Shown here: piece after piece, positions 44,601-52,972 of the stretch
Layout of the letters: each line of letters opens with the position of its first letter
Numbering within the stretch: position 1 is the stretch's first letter
From: Lachnospiraceae bacterium RM5
GTDB lineage: Bacteria; Bacillota; Clostridia; Lachnospirales; Lachnospiraceae
DNA: 64,000 nucleotides
Direction of reading: 5' to 3'
NCBI GenBank assembly: GCA_900110975.1
Contig: FOFK01000004.1
Location: 66,234-130,233 of the forward strand
Program-made: the position numbers and the translations under genes
Notes under the pieces: model-generated
The model's input: the letters and a program-made list of their open reading frames with translations, nothing else
Told to the model about the DNA's origin: nothing
Database searches by the model: none

Positions 44601-45450
44601 TTATGATGATGAATTTAGAAACAATCTGGAAGAAAAAATACAGTCAAGATATAAATATCAGGAGGATACTTATTCTTATGCAAAAGTCAGCATTTCGGAT
44701 CTGAAAAAAGAATCATATAAATCCGGTGGCGATGAAGAAGATTATGGATATGATTATAAATTAGACTTCAGTTACGATAAATCTTCGAATTGCTACGATA
44801 AGACAATAAATAATTATAATAAGATTGATGAAGAAATTGGCAGAGAAGATGATAAAAAGAATAAAAAAGATTTTGCCATGATTGGAACAACTTATCATAA
44901 GATTTTTGAAAAGTTCGATTATGATTTGGATTTTGCTAATGAAAATGCAGAGGAAAATGTAGAAGAAATGATAGAAAATATTGTTTCTAATGGCTTTGTA
45001 TCAGAAGATGAAATGAAAGACATTAATGTATCAGATTTTAAAGGCTTTATAAAGACTGATATATGTGACAGAATGAGAAATGCTTACCATGGGAATAAAC
45101 TTTTCAGGGAACATAAATTTGTAATGGGAATTACAAAAGAGGAATATAATAATTATCTGGAAATGGCAAAAAAAGCAGGTGAAGATATTTTTCTTGAAAA
45201 CAAAATGAATGTGACTTCGGCAGATGATTTTATGCTTGTGCAGGGAATTATTGATGCCTGGTTTATAGAAGATGGTAAAGCGGTTATTGTTGATTATAAG
45301 ACAGACAGAGTTTCTGATTTGGAAAAATTAAAGAAAAGATATTATGTTCAACTTGAAATGTATTCAAAGGCAATTGAAAATATTTCAGGAATGGAAGTTA
45401 AGGAGAAAGTTCTTTATTCTGTACGAAATAAAGATGTAATTTCCTGGTAA
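41629..45450 (+). CDS. addA: ATP-dependent helicase/nuclease, subunit A
   Basis: A 1273-residue UvrD/Rep-type helicase with a C-terminal nuclease. Walker A is AAAGSGKTAV (about residues 22-31), Walker B MIDEYQDCNE, and helicase motif VI region FYVACTRAREKLI. The nuclease motif is VIVDYKTDRV near residue 1225, with GTTYHKIFEKFD before it. It forms AddAB with the upstream gene and repairs breaks by producing 3' single-stranded tails at Chi-like sites. Start and length fit the family. Confidence 0.95.
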   Translation: MANWTDKQEEVIKTRDKNILVSAAAGSGKTAVLVERIIRRILDEKNPLDIDRLLVVTYTNAAAYEMKERILAAINEELKENPYNEHLRKQETYIHNARITTIHSFCLGIIKDNFIKLSIDPMVRTMDEGESKLLVEDTLKELIENKYKENSESFINFVSQFQSNRSDKYIENIILNLYKESLNHPWPFLWLDNCKKYYECKDVKEFLELKHFKYLSKNISTSLEGMLEKYKEILHLSEKNGIDKYYEFFLREMNEICEIRDTKDYLEKVEKGKNYKFITLVRVKDVDKEVADEIKKYREDAKGVFKKVREKFFNTDINESFEIIKNEREIVNECIETVKGFITLYGEKKKEKNVVDFSDYEHYAIDLLVKREGDKIFYTDIADNIADGFDEVMIDEYQDCNEIQELILDAVSKNRFGINNRFMVGDIKQSIYKFRGSDSKIFMDKYEKFKDSEGDNKLIVLDKNFRSRTNIIDTTNFFFEQMMRKESGGIDYDDENKLNYGGLYKDGIKNKNEFIILNDFDSDDLEDKKKLTSEEKKKLEIRVIAKRIIELTSEESDFKVYDKEKDECRKARLKDFAILLRSLRGNENIISNELKNMGINVSLKSSDGYFDSEEVSTIVNLLSIIDNRRLDIEFAAVLLSPIVGITENELAKIRGNQDVKNMKNISLYENVLSYINGEMYENKGFLYDEVLKNKLQSFIKMLDEFRSKEKYLSVSELLNDIYEKTGYYRYVLAMPNGRVKSTNLNMLKNKATDFENTSYKGLFNFIRYIGNLKKYEIDEGEALDSKEDDDAVKVMTIHKSKGLEFPVVILPFLNSDFYDPRGKISLNSEFGIGINYLDTFTNIEYQNIFKNIISERNKESDIEEEMRIFYVACTRAREKLILSAFVGKETDIKNMTLKRNDDDIYIGAGNIFASKSYFDFIKYQVGRNKSLDCVYDMFNISRPVKKDIYDKESELIVEIKGGIDIFKDALLWKVNLDKEIMNLKNYNINNVYDDEFRNNLEEKIQSRYKYQEDTYSYAKVSISDLKKESYKSGGDEEDYGYDYKLDFSYDKSSNCYDKTINNYNKIDEEIGREDDKKNKKDFAMIGTTYHKIFEKFDYDLDFANENAEENVEEMIENIVSNGFVSEDEMKDINVSDFKGFIKTDICDRMRNAYHGNKLFREHKFVMGITKEEYNNYLEMAKKAGEDIFLENKMNVTSADDFMLVQGIIDAWFIEDGKAVIVDYKTDRVSDLEKLKKRYYVQLEMYSKAIENISGMEVKEKVLYSVRNKDVISW

Positions 45451-45523
45451 ATTTTTTGAGGATAATCTTTGAAAATTAAATTGTGTCAGATGTTAATTAA
45501 ATAAATAGCGTGAGTTGAAACTA

Positions 45524-45583
45524 ATGTATAAAAAAGGATTTTGGAAATGTATTAAAAAGATTTTGGAAAGGAAAATGAAATGA
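45524..45583 (+). CDS. Possible 19-residue leader peptide
   Basis: An ATG at 45524 opens a 19-codon frame whose TGA overlaps the ATG of the S66 peptidase gene as ATGA (45580-45583). The peptide would be basic and amphipathic (MYKKGFWKCIKK...). The overlap would allow translational coupling, but the frame has only a weak ribosome binding site and could be chance. Confidence 0.25.
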   Translation: MYKKGFWKCIKKILERKMK

Positions 45584-46611
45584 TATATCCAAATTTATTA
45601 AAAGAAAATGATGTGATTTCCTGTGTAGGAGTATCTGATGGTGTTTCAGATGAACTTGATAAAAAAAGATTTTTTAATGGCAAAAAGAAGCTTGAAAATC
45701 TTGGATATAAAGTAGAATTTGGGGAAAATGTTTTTGAAACAGATAAATGGTTTAGAAGTCTTGATGGAAAAACAAGAGCAGATTTATTTAATGATTTATT
45801 TAAGAGAGAAGATGTATCAGTTATTGTTGCCGCAAAGGGCGGTAATTTTGAATGTGAAATGCTAGAATATGTTGATTTTGAGAGGATTGCAAAAAATCCA
45901 AAATGGTTCCAGGGATATTCTGATAATACATGTCTTGTTCATGCTATTACAACAATGTGCGATGTAGCAAGTATTTATGGAAGTAACTTTGGTGAGTTTG
46001 GTATGGAAAAATGGCATAGAAGTGTGGCTGAAAATATTGATATATTAACAAAAAATGAAAACAAAACAGAATTTTTTGATAAATATCAAAAGGACCTTGC
46101 AGAAAGAACAGATGGTCTGGAAGGATATAATCTTGATACTGATTCAAAATTAAAGCTTGATAATATGTCGTTGAAAAAAGGAAGAGATGCTAAGTTTAGT
46201 GGAAGATTGCTTGGCGGTTGTCTGGATGTTCTTGCCTTTTTACAGGGAACAAGGTATGATAATACACTGGAGTACATAAATAAATATAAAAATGACGGTA
46301 TTGTATGGTATTTGGAATCATTTGAAACAAGCGGAGAATCCCTTATGATGACTCTGTGGAAGTTAAAAGAAATAGGATGGTTTAAATATACAAAAGGAAT
46401 AATATTTGGAAGAGAGCTTTTTTACAGGGATTTTCTTGATGTCAGTTATGAGGATGCGGCAATGGAAATACTTGGAAATCTGGACATACCAATTATCTTT
46501 AATGGCGATGTCGGACATGTTGGACCACGAATTCCTATGGTTAATGGAGCTATGGCAGATGTATATTGTTCTGTGGATGGTAAGGGATTTTTAAGACAAA
46601 TTTATAAATAG
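45580..46611 (+). CDS. S66 family peptidase (LD-carboxypeptidase/MccF-like)
   Basis: A 343-residue protein of the S66 family. The N-terminal LLKENDVISCVGVSDGV, the AAKGGNFECEML segment, the nucleophile region WFQGYSDNTCLVHAI (serine near residue 114), an EXF segment (WYLESFETS) and a C-terminal histidine in GDVGHVGPR follow the family order. S66 enzymes either cut the LD bond of tetrapeptides in wall recycling or detoxify microcin-C-like adenylates (MccF). The extended form here is closer to the MccF-like branch, but no microcin genes are near. AAAGGAAAATGAA supplies the ribosome binding site. No signal peptide, so it acts in the cytoplasm. Confidence 0.82.
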   Translation: MIYPNLLKENDVISCVGVSDGVSDELDKKRFFNGKKKLENLGYKVEFGENVFETDKWFRSLDGKTRADLFNDLFKREDVSVIVAAKGGNFECEMLEYVDFERIAKNPKWFQGYSDNTCLVHAITTMCDVASIYGSNFGEFGMEKWHRSVAENIDILTKNENKTEFFDKYQKDLAERTDGLEGYNLDTDSKLKLDNMSLKKGRDAKFSGRLLGGCLDVLAFLQGTRYDNTLEYINKYKNDGIVWYLESFETSGESLMMTLWKLKEIGWFKYTKGIIFGRELFYRDFLDVSYEDAAMEILGNLDIPIIFNGDVGHVGPRIPMVNGAMADVYCSVDGKGFLRQIYK

Positions 46612-46657
46612 ACAAAAAATAAATCTATGTCAGAAAATGAAAGGATAAAAGAAAAAA

Positions 46658-47425
46658 ATGAACTTTATGGAAAATAATAATTACCCTGGTGGTAATAATT
46701 ATGGTGATAATGATTATAGCGGAAATAATTATGGAGCTAATGATTATAGTGGAAATAATTATGGAGCTAATGATTATAATGACAATCTTTTAGGTGATGA
46801 AGAAATAAGAAAAAAATTTCCAAAAGAAATGGTTGAAGAGCAGAATATAAAGGATAGAAAGAGCTTTTCGAATGCCGGTATGCTTATTCTTATGTCAATA
46901 ATTGTTGTTGCACTTATGTCAGTTTCAATTATTTCTCTGTTATTTAAGAAAACAACACAGTCAATTGACAGACCTGAAGTTAAGCTTATTCTTGATTTTT
47001 ATAAAGCAGTTGAAAAAGGCGATACTGATGCATATTTAGATTGTTATTTACCGGAAGATATAAGAAAAGCCTATGATAAAGAATATCTTATAATATATGG
47101 TAAAACTTTTACTGAAAAAATCGAGTGGAAAGTTGACGTGGAAAAGAATAATTTTAAGGGCACCAATATTGATAAAATAAGAATAACAGATTATTCTGAA
47201 GATCCATATGGTGAGTGGGAAGCAAGTTATCTTAGTGATGAATTATCAAAGATATCAGGTACTAATATAACAGTAGATGAAGTAAAAGATATTTCATGTA
47301 AAGTTGTAACAGACCAGAAGGATAAGTCGAAAGTATATGGATACATGAATTATACAATTTATAAATTAGATGGTAAGTGGTATATACTTTTCAGTGGTGA
47401 TGATGAAGAAGATAGCAGTTATTAG
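46658..47425 (+). CDS. Single-pass membrane protein with Asn/Gly/Tyr repeats, DUF4878-like
   Basis: A 255-residue protein. Residues about 8-40 hold a tandem NYGANDYSGN repeat encoded by a 30-bp DNA repeat, followed by a charged stretch, one membrane segment (MLILMSIIVVALMSVSIISLLF, about 70-90), and an extracytoplasmic alpha+beta domain (about 98-255). That domain resembles the NTF2-like DUF4878 fold by the pattern VKLILDFYKAVEKGDTDAYL. The function is unknown. It lies 46 bases after the S66 gene. A large tandem repeat array begins just past its stop codon. Confidence 0.6.
   Translation: MNFMENNNYPGGNNYGDNDYSGNNYGANDYSGNNYGANDYNDNLLGDEEIRKKFPKEMVEEQNIKDRKSFSNAGMLILMSIIVVALMSVSIISLLFKKTTQSIDRPEVKLILDFYKAVEKGDTDAYLDCYLPEDIRKAYDKEYLIIYGKTFTEKIEWKVDVEKNNFKGTNIDKIRITDYSEDPYGEWEASYLSDELSKISGTNITVDEVKDISCKVVTDQKDKSKVYGYMNYTIYKLDGKWYILFSGDDEEDSSY
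46700..46784 (+). repeat. 30-bp in-frame tandem repeat inside the 46658 gene
   Basis: Units begin at 46700, 46730 and 46760 (the last incomplete) and are nearly identical, coding for NYGANDYSGN-type decapeptides. Because 30 is a multiple of three the copy number can change without a frameshift. Confidence 0.85.
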
Positions 47426-47466
47426 AAGTGATCTTAGAACTTATATCTGTAGAATGAACCTTAGAA

Positions 47467-47855
47467 TTACGAATAGATTTAGAAAATGTTAAAGTCTATT
47501 CGTAGGAGAAGGAGATGAATTACGAATAGATTTCAGAAAAGTAAAATCTTATTCGTAGGAGAAGGAGATGAATTACGAATAGATTTAGAAAATATTAAAG
47601 TCTATTCGTAGAAGAAGTCAATGAATTACGAATAGATTTCAGAAAAGCAAAATCTTATTCGTAGAAGAAGCAGGTGAGTTACGAATAGATTTCAGAAAAG
47701 CAAAATCTTATTCGTAGGAGAAGCAGATGAGTTACGAATAGATTTAGAAAATATTAAAGTCTATTCGTAGAAGAAGTCAATGAGTTACGAATAGATTTCA
47801 GAAAAAACAAAATCTTATTCGTAGAAGAAGCAAATTAATTACGAATAGATTTCAG
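47467..47855 (+). repeat. 53-bp tandem array of dyad-containing units
   Basis: Units start at 47467, 47520, 47573, 47626, 47679, 47732 and 47785, each exactly 53 bases apart, with a truncated eighth at 47839. Each unit opens with TTACGAATAGATTT and its near-inverted copy ends in TATTCGTA, so every unit can form a hairpin. Two subtypes occur: units 1, 3 and 6 have TTTAGAAAAT with AAGTCTATTCG; units 2, 4, 5 and 7 have TTTCAGAAAA with AATCTTATTCG. A purine-rich linker of about 15 bases (GAGAAGGAGATGA-like) joins them. The period is not a multiple of three, so it is not a coding repeat. Confidence 0.93.
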
Positions 47856-47873
47856 ACTTCCTAATTATTATAT

Positions 47874-47909
47874 AAAAAAACGTAGGACTAAATATGTCCT
47901 ACGTTTTTT
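47874..47909. terminator. Bidirectional terminator after the 53-bp array
   Basis: A-run, CGTAGGAC stem, loop, GTCCTACG, then six T residues: a strong intrinsic terminator in both directions between the array and the convergent YwlG gene. Confidence 0.88.
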
Positions 47910-48006
47910 GTATATTACTGTGCAGTACTACAAATTATTATAAATCACGATATATCACTATATCAATATATATATCACCATACATATCACTTTACATTAT
48001 TATTCA

Positions 48007-48600
48007 TTACATAAGATTTTCATCATAAGAGGCACGTTCGCCACCAATACATTTATATCTTGTTCTTGCACAAACAACATGTGCGTTTCCAATATTGTTT
48101 TTCTTTGTTCTCAAAGGAACTGCAACTTCCTTTAAATGCATTCCAATAAGTGTATCTCCTATATCAATACCGGCATCGGCTTTAATATATTCAACAACTA
48201 CAGGTTTTTTAAAATTATTATATGCAGCAGTTGAGAAAGCACCGCCTGCTTTTAACTTTGGTACAACATTTACGATGTTTAAGTTATATTTTTTCGCACA
48301 TTCTTTTTCTACAACAATTGCTCTGTTTAAATGTTCACAACACTGGGTTGCAAGATAAATTCCTTTGCTGTCAGTAATTTCTTTTATTGTATTAAAAAGA
48401 ACTTCTCCAATATCTGCACTTGAAAATGAACCTATTTTATGATGGTCAACTTCACTTGTAGAACAGCCTACCACAAGGATTTCATCCTTATCTAACTTAG
48501 CAATATCCAATAATTCATTAACTACAGCTTTCGTATCTTCTTTTATAGTATCAAGATTTATGCTTATATTTGTAGAAATATGTTTTGTTATATCTTCCAT
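48007..48600 (-). CDS. TIGR01440/UPF0340 family protein (YwlG-like)
   Basis: A 197-residue cytoplasmic protein of the conserved DUF436 family, found across Firmicutes as YwlG. The segments VVGCSTSEVDHHKIGSFSS, ATQCCEHLNRA and AGIDIGDTLIGMHLKEVAVP are characteristic. No enzyme activity is established. It is 15 bases downstream of the degV gene on the same strand, so the two are probably cotranscribed from the promoter at about 49606-49634. Confidence 0.88.
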   Translation of the reverse strand: MEDITKHISTNISINLDTIKEDTKAVVNELLDIAKLDKDEILVVGCSTSEVDHHKIGSFSSADIGEVLFNTIKEITDSKGIYLATQCCEHLNRAIVVEKECAKKYNLNIVNVVPKLKAGGAFSTAAYNNFKKPVVVEYIKADAGIDIGDTLIGMHLKEVAVPLRTKKNNIGNAHVVCARTRYKCIGGERASYDENLM

Positions 48601-48615
48601 TTATTAATCCTTCTT

Positions 48616-49512
48616 TCAAATTATGTCTGATTTTTTTACAATACCAATACCAAGGGCATAAGGACCTGTATGGCATCCGATTGCTGTTCCGATACGACAA
48701 TCTATTTCAGGATTACATTTTATATTTAATCTTTTCTCAAGTTCATCTTTAAAAATATCAGCTTCCTCTGTGTTATATCCACAGGCGACAATAAAATCAT
48801 ATTCATCTTTATTGTTTTCAGGTTTGTTAAAGAATGTTTCTATACAATCAAGAACTTTTGCTAAAGATTTTTTTCGGCTTCTTGCAACTCCACCAAGGGA
48901 AATATCGCCGTTTTTCATAATGATAATTGGTCTTATACCAATCTTATCGCCGGCAAGGACGGCAAGTTTTCCAACTCTTCCATTCTTTACAAGATATTCC
49001 ATTGAACCGACAGTAAAATAAATTCTTCCACTTTTCTTTAATTCCTCAAGATGAGCTACAGCATCTTCATAAGAAACACCTGCGTCTCTTATAAGTACAG
49101 CCTGATTTATAAAAACAGCCTGACTTGCAGTATTTAAAGTAGAATCAATTATGCTTATTTTTGCGTCCGGATAATCTTCTAAAATCTGTTCCTTTGCCAT
49201 ACAGGCACTGTTATAGGAACCGGAAAATTTTGATGAGATTGTAACGCATATTACAGGGATACCCTCATTAACATACTTAAGCATTTTTTCTGTATAATCT
49301 GCAACGGATGGCATTGATGTCTTAGGTACGGCATGCTCTTCTATCATTTTGAGATAAAATGAATCATGTGATATTCCTTCGCCTTCTTTTGTATATGATT
49401 CGCCGTCAAAAGTAACGTAAAAAGGCACAATGTCAATGTCATGTTTGGTTGTATATGTTTCTAAAAGATCACATGCACCATCACTGATTATATGAAAATT
49501 AGCATTAGACAT
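48616..49512 (-). CDS. DegV family fatty-acid-binding protein
   Basis: A 298-residue two-domain DegV protein; the family binds fatty acids, and FakB members present them to the kinase FakA. The N-terminal SDGACDL, the ISSKFSGSYNSA loop that holds the acyl carboxylate, and the C-terminal IGTAIGCHTGPYALGIG are all present. No fakA is in the window, so whether this is a FakB is unknown. A promoter with TTGTAG and an extended TATAAT lies about 95 bases upstream. Confidence 0.9.
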   Translation of the reverse strand: MSNANFHIISDGACDLLETYTTKHDIDIVPFYVTFDGESYTKEGEGISHDSFYLKMIEEHAVPKTSMPSVADYTEKMLKYVNEGIPVICVTISSKFSGSYNSACMAKEQILEDYPDAKISIIDSTLNTASQAVFINQAVLIRDAGVSYEDAVAHLEELKKSGRIYFTVGSMEYLVKNGRVGKLAVLAGDKIGIRPIIIMKNGDISLGGVARSRKKSLAKVLDCIETFFNKPENNKDEYDFIVACGYNTEEADIFKDELEKRLNIKCNPEIDCRIGTAIGCHTGPYALGIGIVKKSDII

Positions 49513-49605
49513 ATATATTTCCTCACTATTTCTTTATATCGATGGGTAATTACAACTAAAAAATCAGTGGTAATTACATTTATAACTTAAAAAATCAACA
49601 TTAAA

Positions 49606-49634
49606 ATTATAACACACGGTTTTTAAAACTACAA
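49606..49634 (-). promoter_or_regulatory. Promoter for degV-ywlG
   Basis: Read on the minus strand: TTGTAG (complement of 49629-49634), 17 bases, then TATAAT (complement of 49606-49611) preceded by TGT as an extended -10. Confidence 0.65.
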
Positions 49635-49655
49635 ATAATTTAGTGAATAATAACC

Positions 49656-49684
49656 TTGAATTAAAGTTTCTAATAGAATATACT
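49656..49684 (+). promoter_or_regulatory. Promoter for the MraY-like gene
   Basis: TTGAAT (49656-49661), 17 bases, TATACT (49679-49684): close to sigma-A consensus and divergent from the degV promoter. Confidence 0.68.
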
Positions 49685-49737
49685 AAAAAATGTTGTAAAT
49701 AAAATGAATAAAAAAATAAGAAGAGAGAGGATGTCAG

Positions 49738-50712
49738 ATGCTAGTACATTTTTTTGATAAAATAACATTTAGAGATGCAGCATTTATTGGTGCATTGCTT
49801 GGATTTGTGCTTAATTACATTTTTCTTGCACACGATAATCTGGTGTTAAAATTTTTTCCACAGGATCAGGGTAGGGAATTTGCCGTAAATGGAGAAAAAT
49901 CAAAAGGGAAAATAAGAGGTGTAGGATTGATTTTTGTAATCCAGTTTGTTGTAGTAACTCTTCTTTTTGGAAAAGTAACAACAGAGATTTGTGCTTATCT
50001 TTTGATTTTACTTTTGGGTATGATGACAGGATATTTAGATGATGCAGCAAAAACGCCATGGAATGAATATAAAAAAGCAATCTGGGATTTTATTATAGCA
50101 GTTTTAATTGCCGTTACTTATATTGGTTTTAATGGAACAACCATTAATATTATTTCTCTGGGAAAAACTTTTGAGATGAATAAAATAGTTATGGGTATTT
50201 TAATAGTCATTCTTGTATGGGTATCCATAAATGTTACAAACTGCTCAGATGGAGTAGACGGACTTTGTGGAAGTCTTGCAGTATATACAATAGCAACAAT
50301 TGCTATTATAACAAAGATATTAAATGTTAATTTAGACTTTATATTACTAGAAGTGTTCTTTATTGCAATTATTATGTCATATCTTATGTTTAATGTATCG
50401 CCAAGTAAAGTTCTTATGGGAGATGCAGGTTCAAGAGCAATTGGACTTTTTGTAAGTATTGCAATTTTAAAAACAAAGGCTCCACTTTTATATCTTTTAG
50501 TAGCTTTTGTATTTATTATTGATGGAGGAACAGGTCTTGTAAAGGTTTCATTAAAGAGATTTTTAAAGATTTCAATTTTAAAAAATATAAGAACTCCACT
50601 TCATGATAATGAAAGAAAAAACCGTGGATGGTCAGATACACAGGTAGTTTACAGATATAGTGTATTACAGATTATGTTATCATTATTTGCAATTTATTTA
50701 TGTTTCAGGTAA
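49738..50712 (+). CDS. MraY-like phospho-sugar transferase
   Basis: A 324-residue polytopic membrane protein of the MraY/WecA superfamily, which moves a phospho-sugar from a UDP-linked precursor to undecaprenyl phosphate. The metal-binding GYLDDAAK, VNVTNCSDGVDGL and MGDAGSRAIGL motifs are intact. The last loop reads TPLHDNERKNRGWSDTQVVYR, where true MraY has a histidine triad before KGW. The GW-QVV-R part still points to the MraY side rather than TagO/WecA. It stands alone, outside a division and cell-wall gene cluster. It could be the main MraY of this lineage or a paralog for another polymer. Confidence 0.78.
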   Translation: MLVHFFDKITFRDAAFIGALLGFVLNYIFLAHDNLVLKFFPQDQGREFAVNGEKSKGKIRGVGLIFVIQFVVVTLLFGKVTTEICAYLLILLLGMMTGYLDDAAKTPWNEYKKAIWDFIIAVLIAVTYIGFNGTTINIISLGKTFEMNKIVMGILIVILVWVSINVTNCSDGVDGLCGSLAVYTIATIAIITKILNVNLDFILLEVFFIAIIMSYLMFNVSPSKVLMGDAGSRAIGLFVSIAILKTKAPLLYLLVAFVFIIDGGTGLVKVSLKRFLKISILKNIRTPLHDNERKNRGWSDTQVVYRYSVLQIMLSLFAIYLCFR

Positions 50713-50814
50713 AGTGTTAAGATAATATAATAAGTATAATTGTATTTATATAGAAAATATAAAGAAATAATAGGAAGTGCTATATTTTATGGCAGATAAA
50801 GAAAGGTTAATGTT

Positions 50815-51450
50815 ATGAAGGGCATTATTTTTGATATGGATGGAACTTTGTGGGATAGCGCAAAAGCTGTTGCTGACAGCTGGTCTGATATCGTTGTAGA
50901 AAAGTATGGAGAAGAACATAGAATTTTTGAAGACGATATTAAGGCAGTTATGGGTAAACCCATGAATGAGCTGGCTGACATTATTTTTGATTTTGTTGAA
51001 GATGAAGATGAAAGATATGAACTTCTTGATGTTTGCGGCAAATATGAAAATGAATATTTGATAAAACATGGTGGAGTTTTATATCCGGATTTGGAAGATA
51101 CATTTAAGAAATTAAAAGAAAATTATAATCTTTACATTGTAAGTAATTGCCAGAGTGGCTATATAGAAGCATTTTTAGAGCATTATGGTTTTGAAAAATA
51201 CTTTGATGATATTGAATGCTTTGGTAATAATAATCTTATGAAAGATGAAAATATAAGAAAAATTGTAGAAAGAAATAATCTTGAAAAGGCTGTATATGTT
51301 GGCGATATCCAGGGGGATTATGATTCTACAATGAAGGCAGGCATTGATTTTATTCTTGCTGATTATGGATTTGGAAGCGTGGATAAAGAGGTCCCGAAAA
51401 TAGAAAAGTTTAGTGATCTTATTAATGTTGCGAAAGAAATATTAGGATAA
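50815..51450 (+). CDS. HAD-superfamily phosphatase
   Basis: A 211-residue phosphoglycolate-phosphatase-like HAD hydrolase. Motif I is FDMDGTLWDS, motif II YIVSNCQSG, a lysine follows in MKDENI, and motif IV is VYVGDIQGDYDST. A helical cap occupies about residues 15-80. The substrate is not predictable from sequence. It begins about 100 bases after the MraY-like gene and 24 bases before proS. Confidence 0.85.
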   Translation: MKGIIFDMDGTLWDSAKAVADSWSDIVVEKYGEEHRIFEDDIKAVMGKPMNELADIIFDFVEDEDERYELLDVCGKYENEYLIKHGGVLYPDLEDTFKKLKENYNLYIVSNCQSGYIEAFLEHYGFEKYFDDIECFGNNNLMKDENIRKIVERNNLEKAVYVGDIQGDYDSTMKAGIDFILADYGFGSVDKEVPKIEKFSDLINVAKEILG

Positions 51451-51474
51451 ATTAAAGTTTAAGGAGATAAAAAA

Positions 51475-52908
51475 ATGGCTAACGATAAAAAACAGGTAGA
51501 ACAGATAACAGCAATGGAAGAAGATTTTGCACAATGGTATACAGATGTTGTAAAAAAAGCTGAACTTATGGGATATTCAAGTGTTAAGGGTTGTATGATT
51601 TTTAAACCAGCAGGATATGTTTTGTGGGAAAATATACAAAAGGAAATGGATAGAAGATTTAAAGAAACAGGCGTTGAAAATGTGTATATGCCAATGTTTA
51701 TTCCTGAAAGTCTTCTTGAAAAAGAAAAAGATCATGTAGAAGGATTTGCTCCTGAAGTTGCATGGGTAACAAAAGGCGGATTAAATGATTTACAGGAAAA
51801 ACTTTGTGTAAGACCTACTTCTGAAACATTGTTCTGTGATTTTTACAAGGATGAAATTCAGTCATACAGAGATTTACCAAAGTTATATAATCAGTGGTGT
51901 TCTGTTGTAAGATGGGAAAAGGAAACAAGACCATTCCTTCGTTCAAGAGAATTTTTATGGCAGGAAGGTCATACAGCACATGCTACTGCTGAAGAAGCAG
52001 AAGAAAGAACTATACAGATGCTTAATTTATATGCAGATTTCTGTGAAGAAGTTTTAGCAATCCCTGTTATTAAGGGAAGAAAAACTGAAAAAGAAAAATT
52101 TGCAGGAGCAGAGGCAACTTATACAATTGAAGCATTAATGCACGATGGAAAAGCTTTACAGTCAGGAACAAGCCACAACTTTGGTGATGGTTTTGCAAAA
52201 GCTTTTGATATTACATATACAGATAAAGATAATAAACTTAAACATGTTCATCAGACATCATGGGGTGTTACAACAAGACTTATCGGTGCAATGATTATGG
52301 TTCATGGTGATAACAGAGGACTTGTTATTCCTCCAATGATTGCACAGACACAGGTAATGATTGTACCAATTATGCAGAAAAAAGAAGGAGTTTTGGATAA
52401 AGCATATGAATTAAAAGATATGCTTAAAGGATTCAGAGTAAAAGTTGATGATTCTGATAAGAGTCCTGGATGGAAATTCTCAGAACAGGAAATGAGAGGA
52501 ATTCCACTTCGTATTGAAATGGGACCAAGAGATATTGAAGCAGGTAAAGGTATTATCGTTAGAAGAGATAACGGCGAAAAGATTGAAGTGGCTTTTGAAG
52601 ATATGGAAAGTAAGGTTTCTGAATTATTAGAAACAATCCAGAAAGATATGCTTGAAAGAGCAAGAAAACACAGAGATGAAAATACATTTATTGCTACAAA
52701 TTATGAAGAATTTAAAGATGCTGTTGAAAATAAACCAGGCTTTATAAAAGCAATGTGGTGTGGAGATCAGGCTTGCGAAGATAAGATAAAAGAAGATACA
52801 ACAGCTACAGCAAGATGTATGCCATTTGAACAGGAAAAAATAGCTGATACATGCGTATGTTGCGGCAAAAAAGCAGATAAGATGGTATATTGGGGCAAGG
52901 CTTATTAG
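51475..52908 (+). CDS. proS: Prolyl-tRNA synthetase, type 3 (archaeal-like)
   Basis: A 477-residue class II synthetase. It has motif 2 ([15 protein letters not shown]), the GHTAHAT loop, motif 3 near [16 protein letters not shown], and a C-terminal zinc-binding domain with CGDQACED and CVCCGKKAD. It lacks the large editing insertion of the usual bacterial type and ends in tyrosine, both typical of the archaeal/eukaryotic-like form found in some Clostridia. AAGGAG precedes the ATG. There is no room for a T-box leader between it and the HAD gene. Confidence 0.96.
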   Translation: MANDKKQVEQITAMEEDFAQWYTDVVKKAELMGYSSVKGCMIFKPAGYVLWENIQKEMDRRFKETGVENVYMPMFIPESLLEKEKDHVEGFAPEVAWVTKGGLNDLQEKLCVRPTSETLFCDFYKDEIQSYRDLPKLYNQWCSVVRWEKETRPFLRSREFLWQEGHTAHATAEEAEERTIQMLNLYADFCEEVLAIPVIKGRKTEKEKFAGAEATYTIEALMHDGKALQSGTSHNFGDGFAKAFDITYTDKDNKLKHVHQTSWGVTTRLIGAMIMVHGDNRGLVIPPMIAQTQVMIVPIMQKKEGVLDKAYELKDMLKGFRVKVDDSDKSPGWKFSEQEMRGIPLRIEMGPRDIEAGKGIIVRRDNGEKIEVAFEDMESKVSELLETIQKDMLERARKHRDENTFIATNYEEFKDAVENKPGFIKAMWCGDQACEDKIKEDTTATARCMPFEQEKIADTCVCCGKKADKMVYWGKAY

Positions 52909-52913
52909 AATAT

Positions 52914-52936
52914 GTCATCGCCTGAAAGGCGATGAC
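52914..52936 (+). repeat. Palindromic element after proS (family also at 56228 and 57549)
   Basis: GTCATCGCCT (52914-52923) and AGGCGATGAC (52927-52936) form a perfect 10-base hairpin, followed by CAGG and CAGAGTCGTATT. The same parts occur in the longer elements beside the DAHP synthase gene, so this looks like a shortened copy. It may also end proS transcription. Confidence 0.7.
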
Positions 52937-52972
52937 CAGGACAGAGTCGTATTTCTATTAGTTGATTAAGGC

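Larger units (their letters stand above)
47426..48006. other. Gene-free region with tandem array and terminator
   Basis: This 581-base gap between convergent genes holds the 53-bp tandem array (47467-47855) and a bidirectional terminator (47874-47909). The remaining about 95 bases are an AT-rich stretch with repeated ATATCAC-like words near 47946-47994. I see no gene or RNA gene in it. Confidence 0.7.

Noticed and set aside
47467..47855. CRISPR array
   Set aside because: The whole 53-base unit is conserved, including what would be the spacers, and no cas genes are present.
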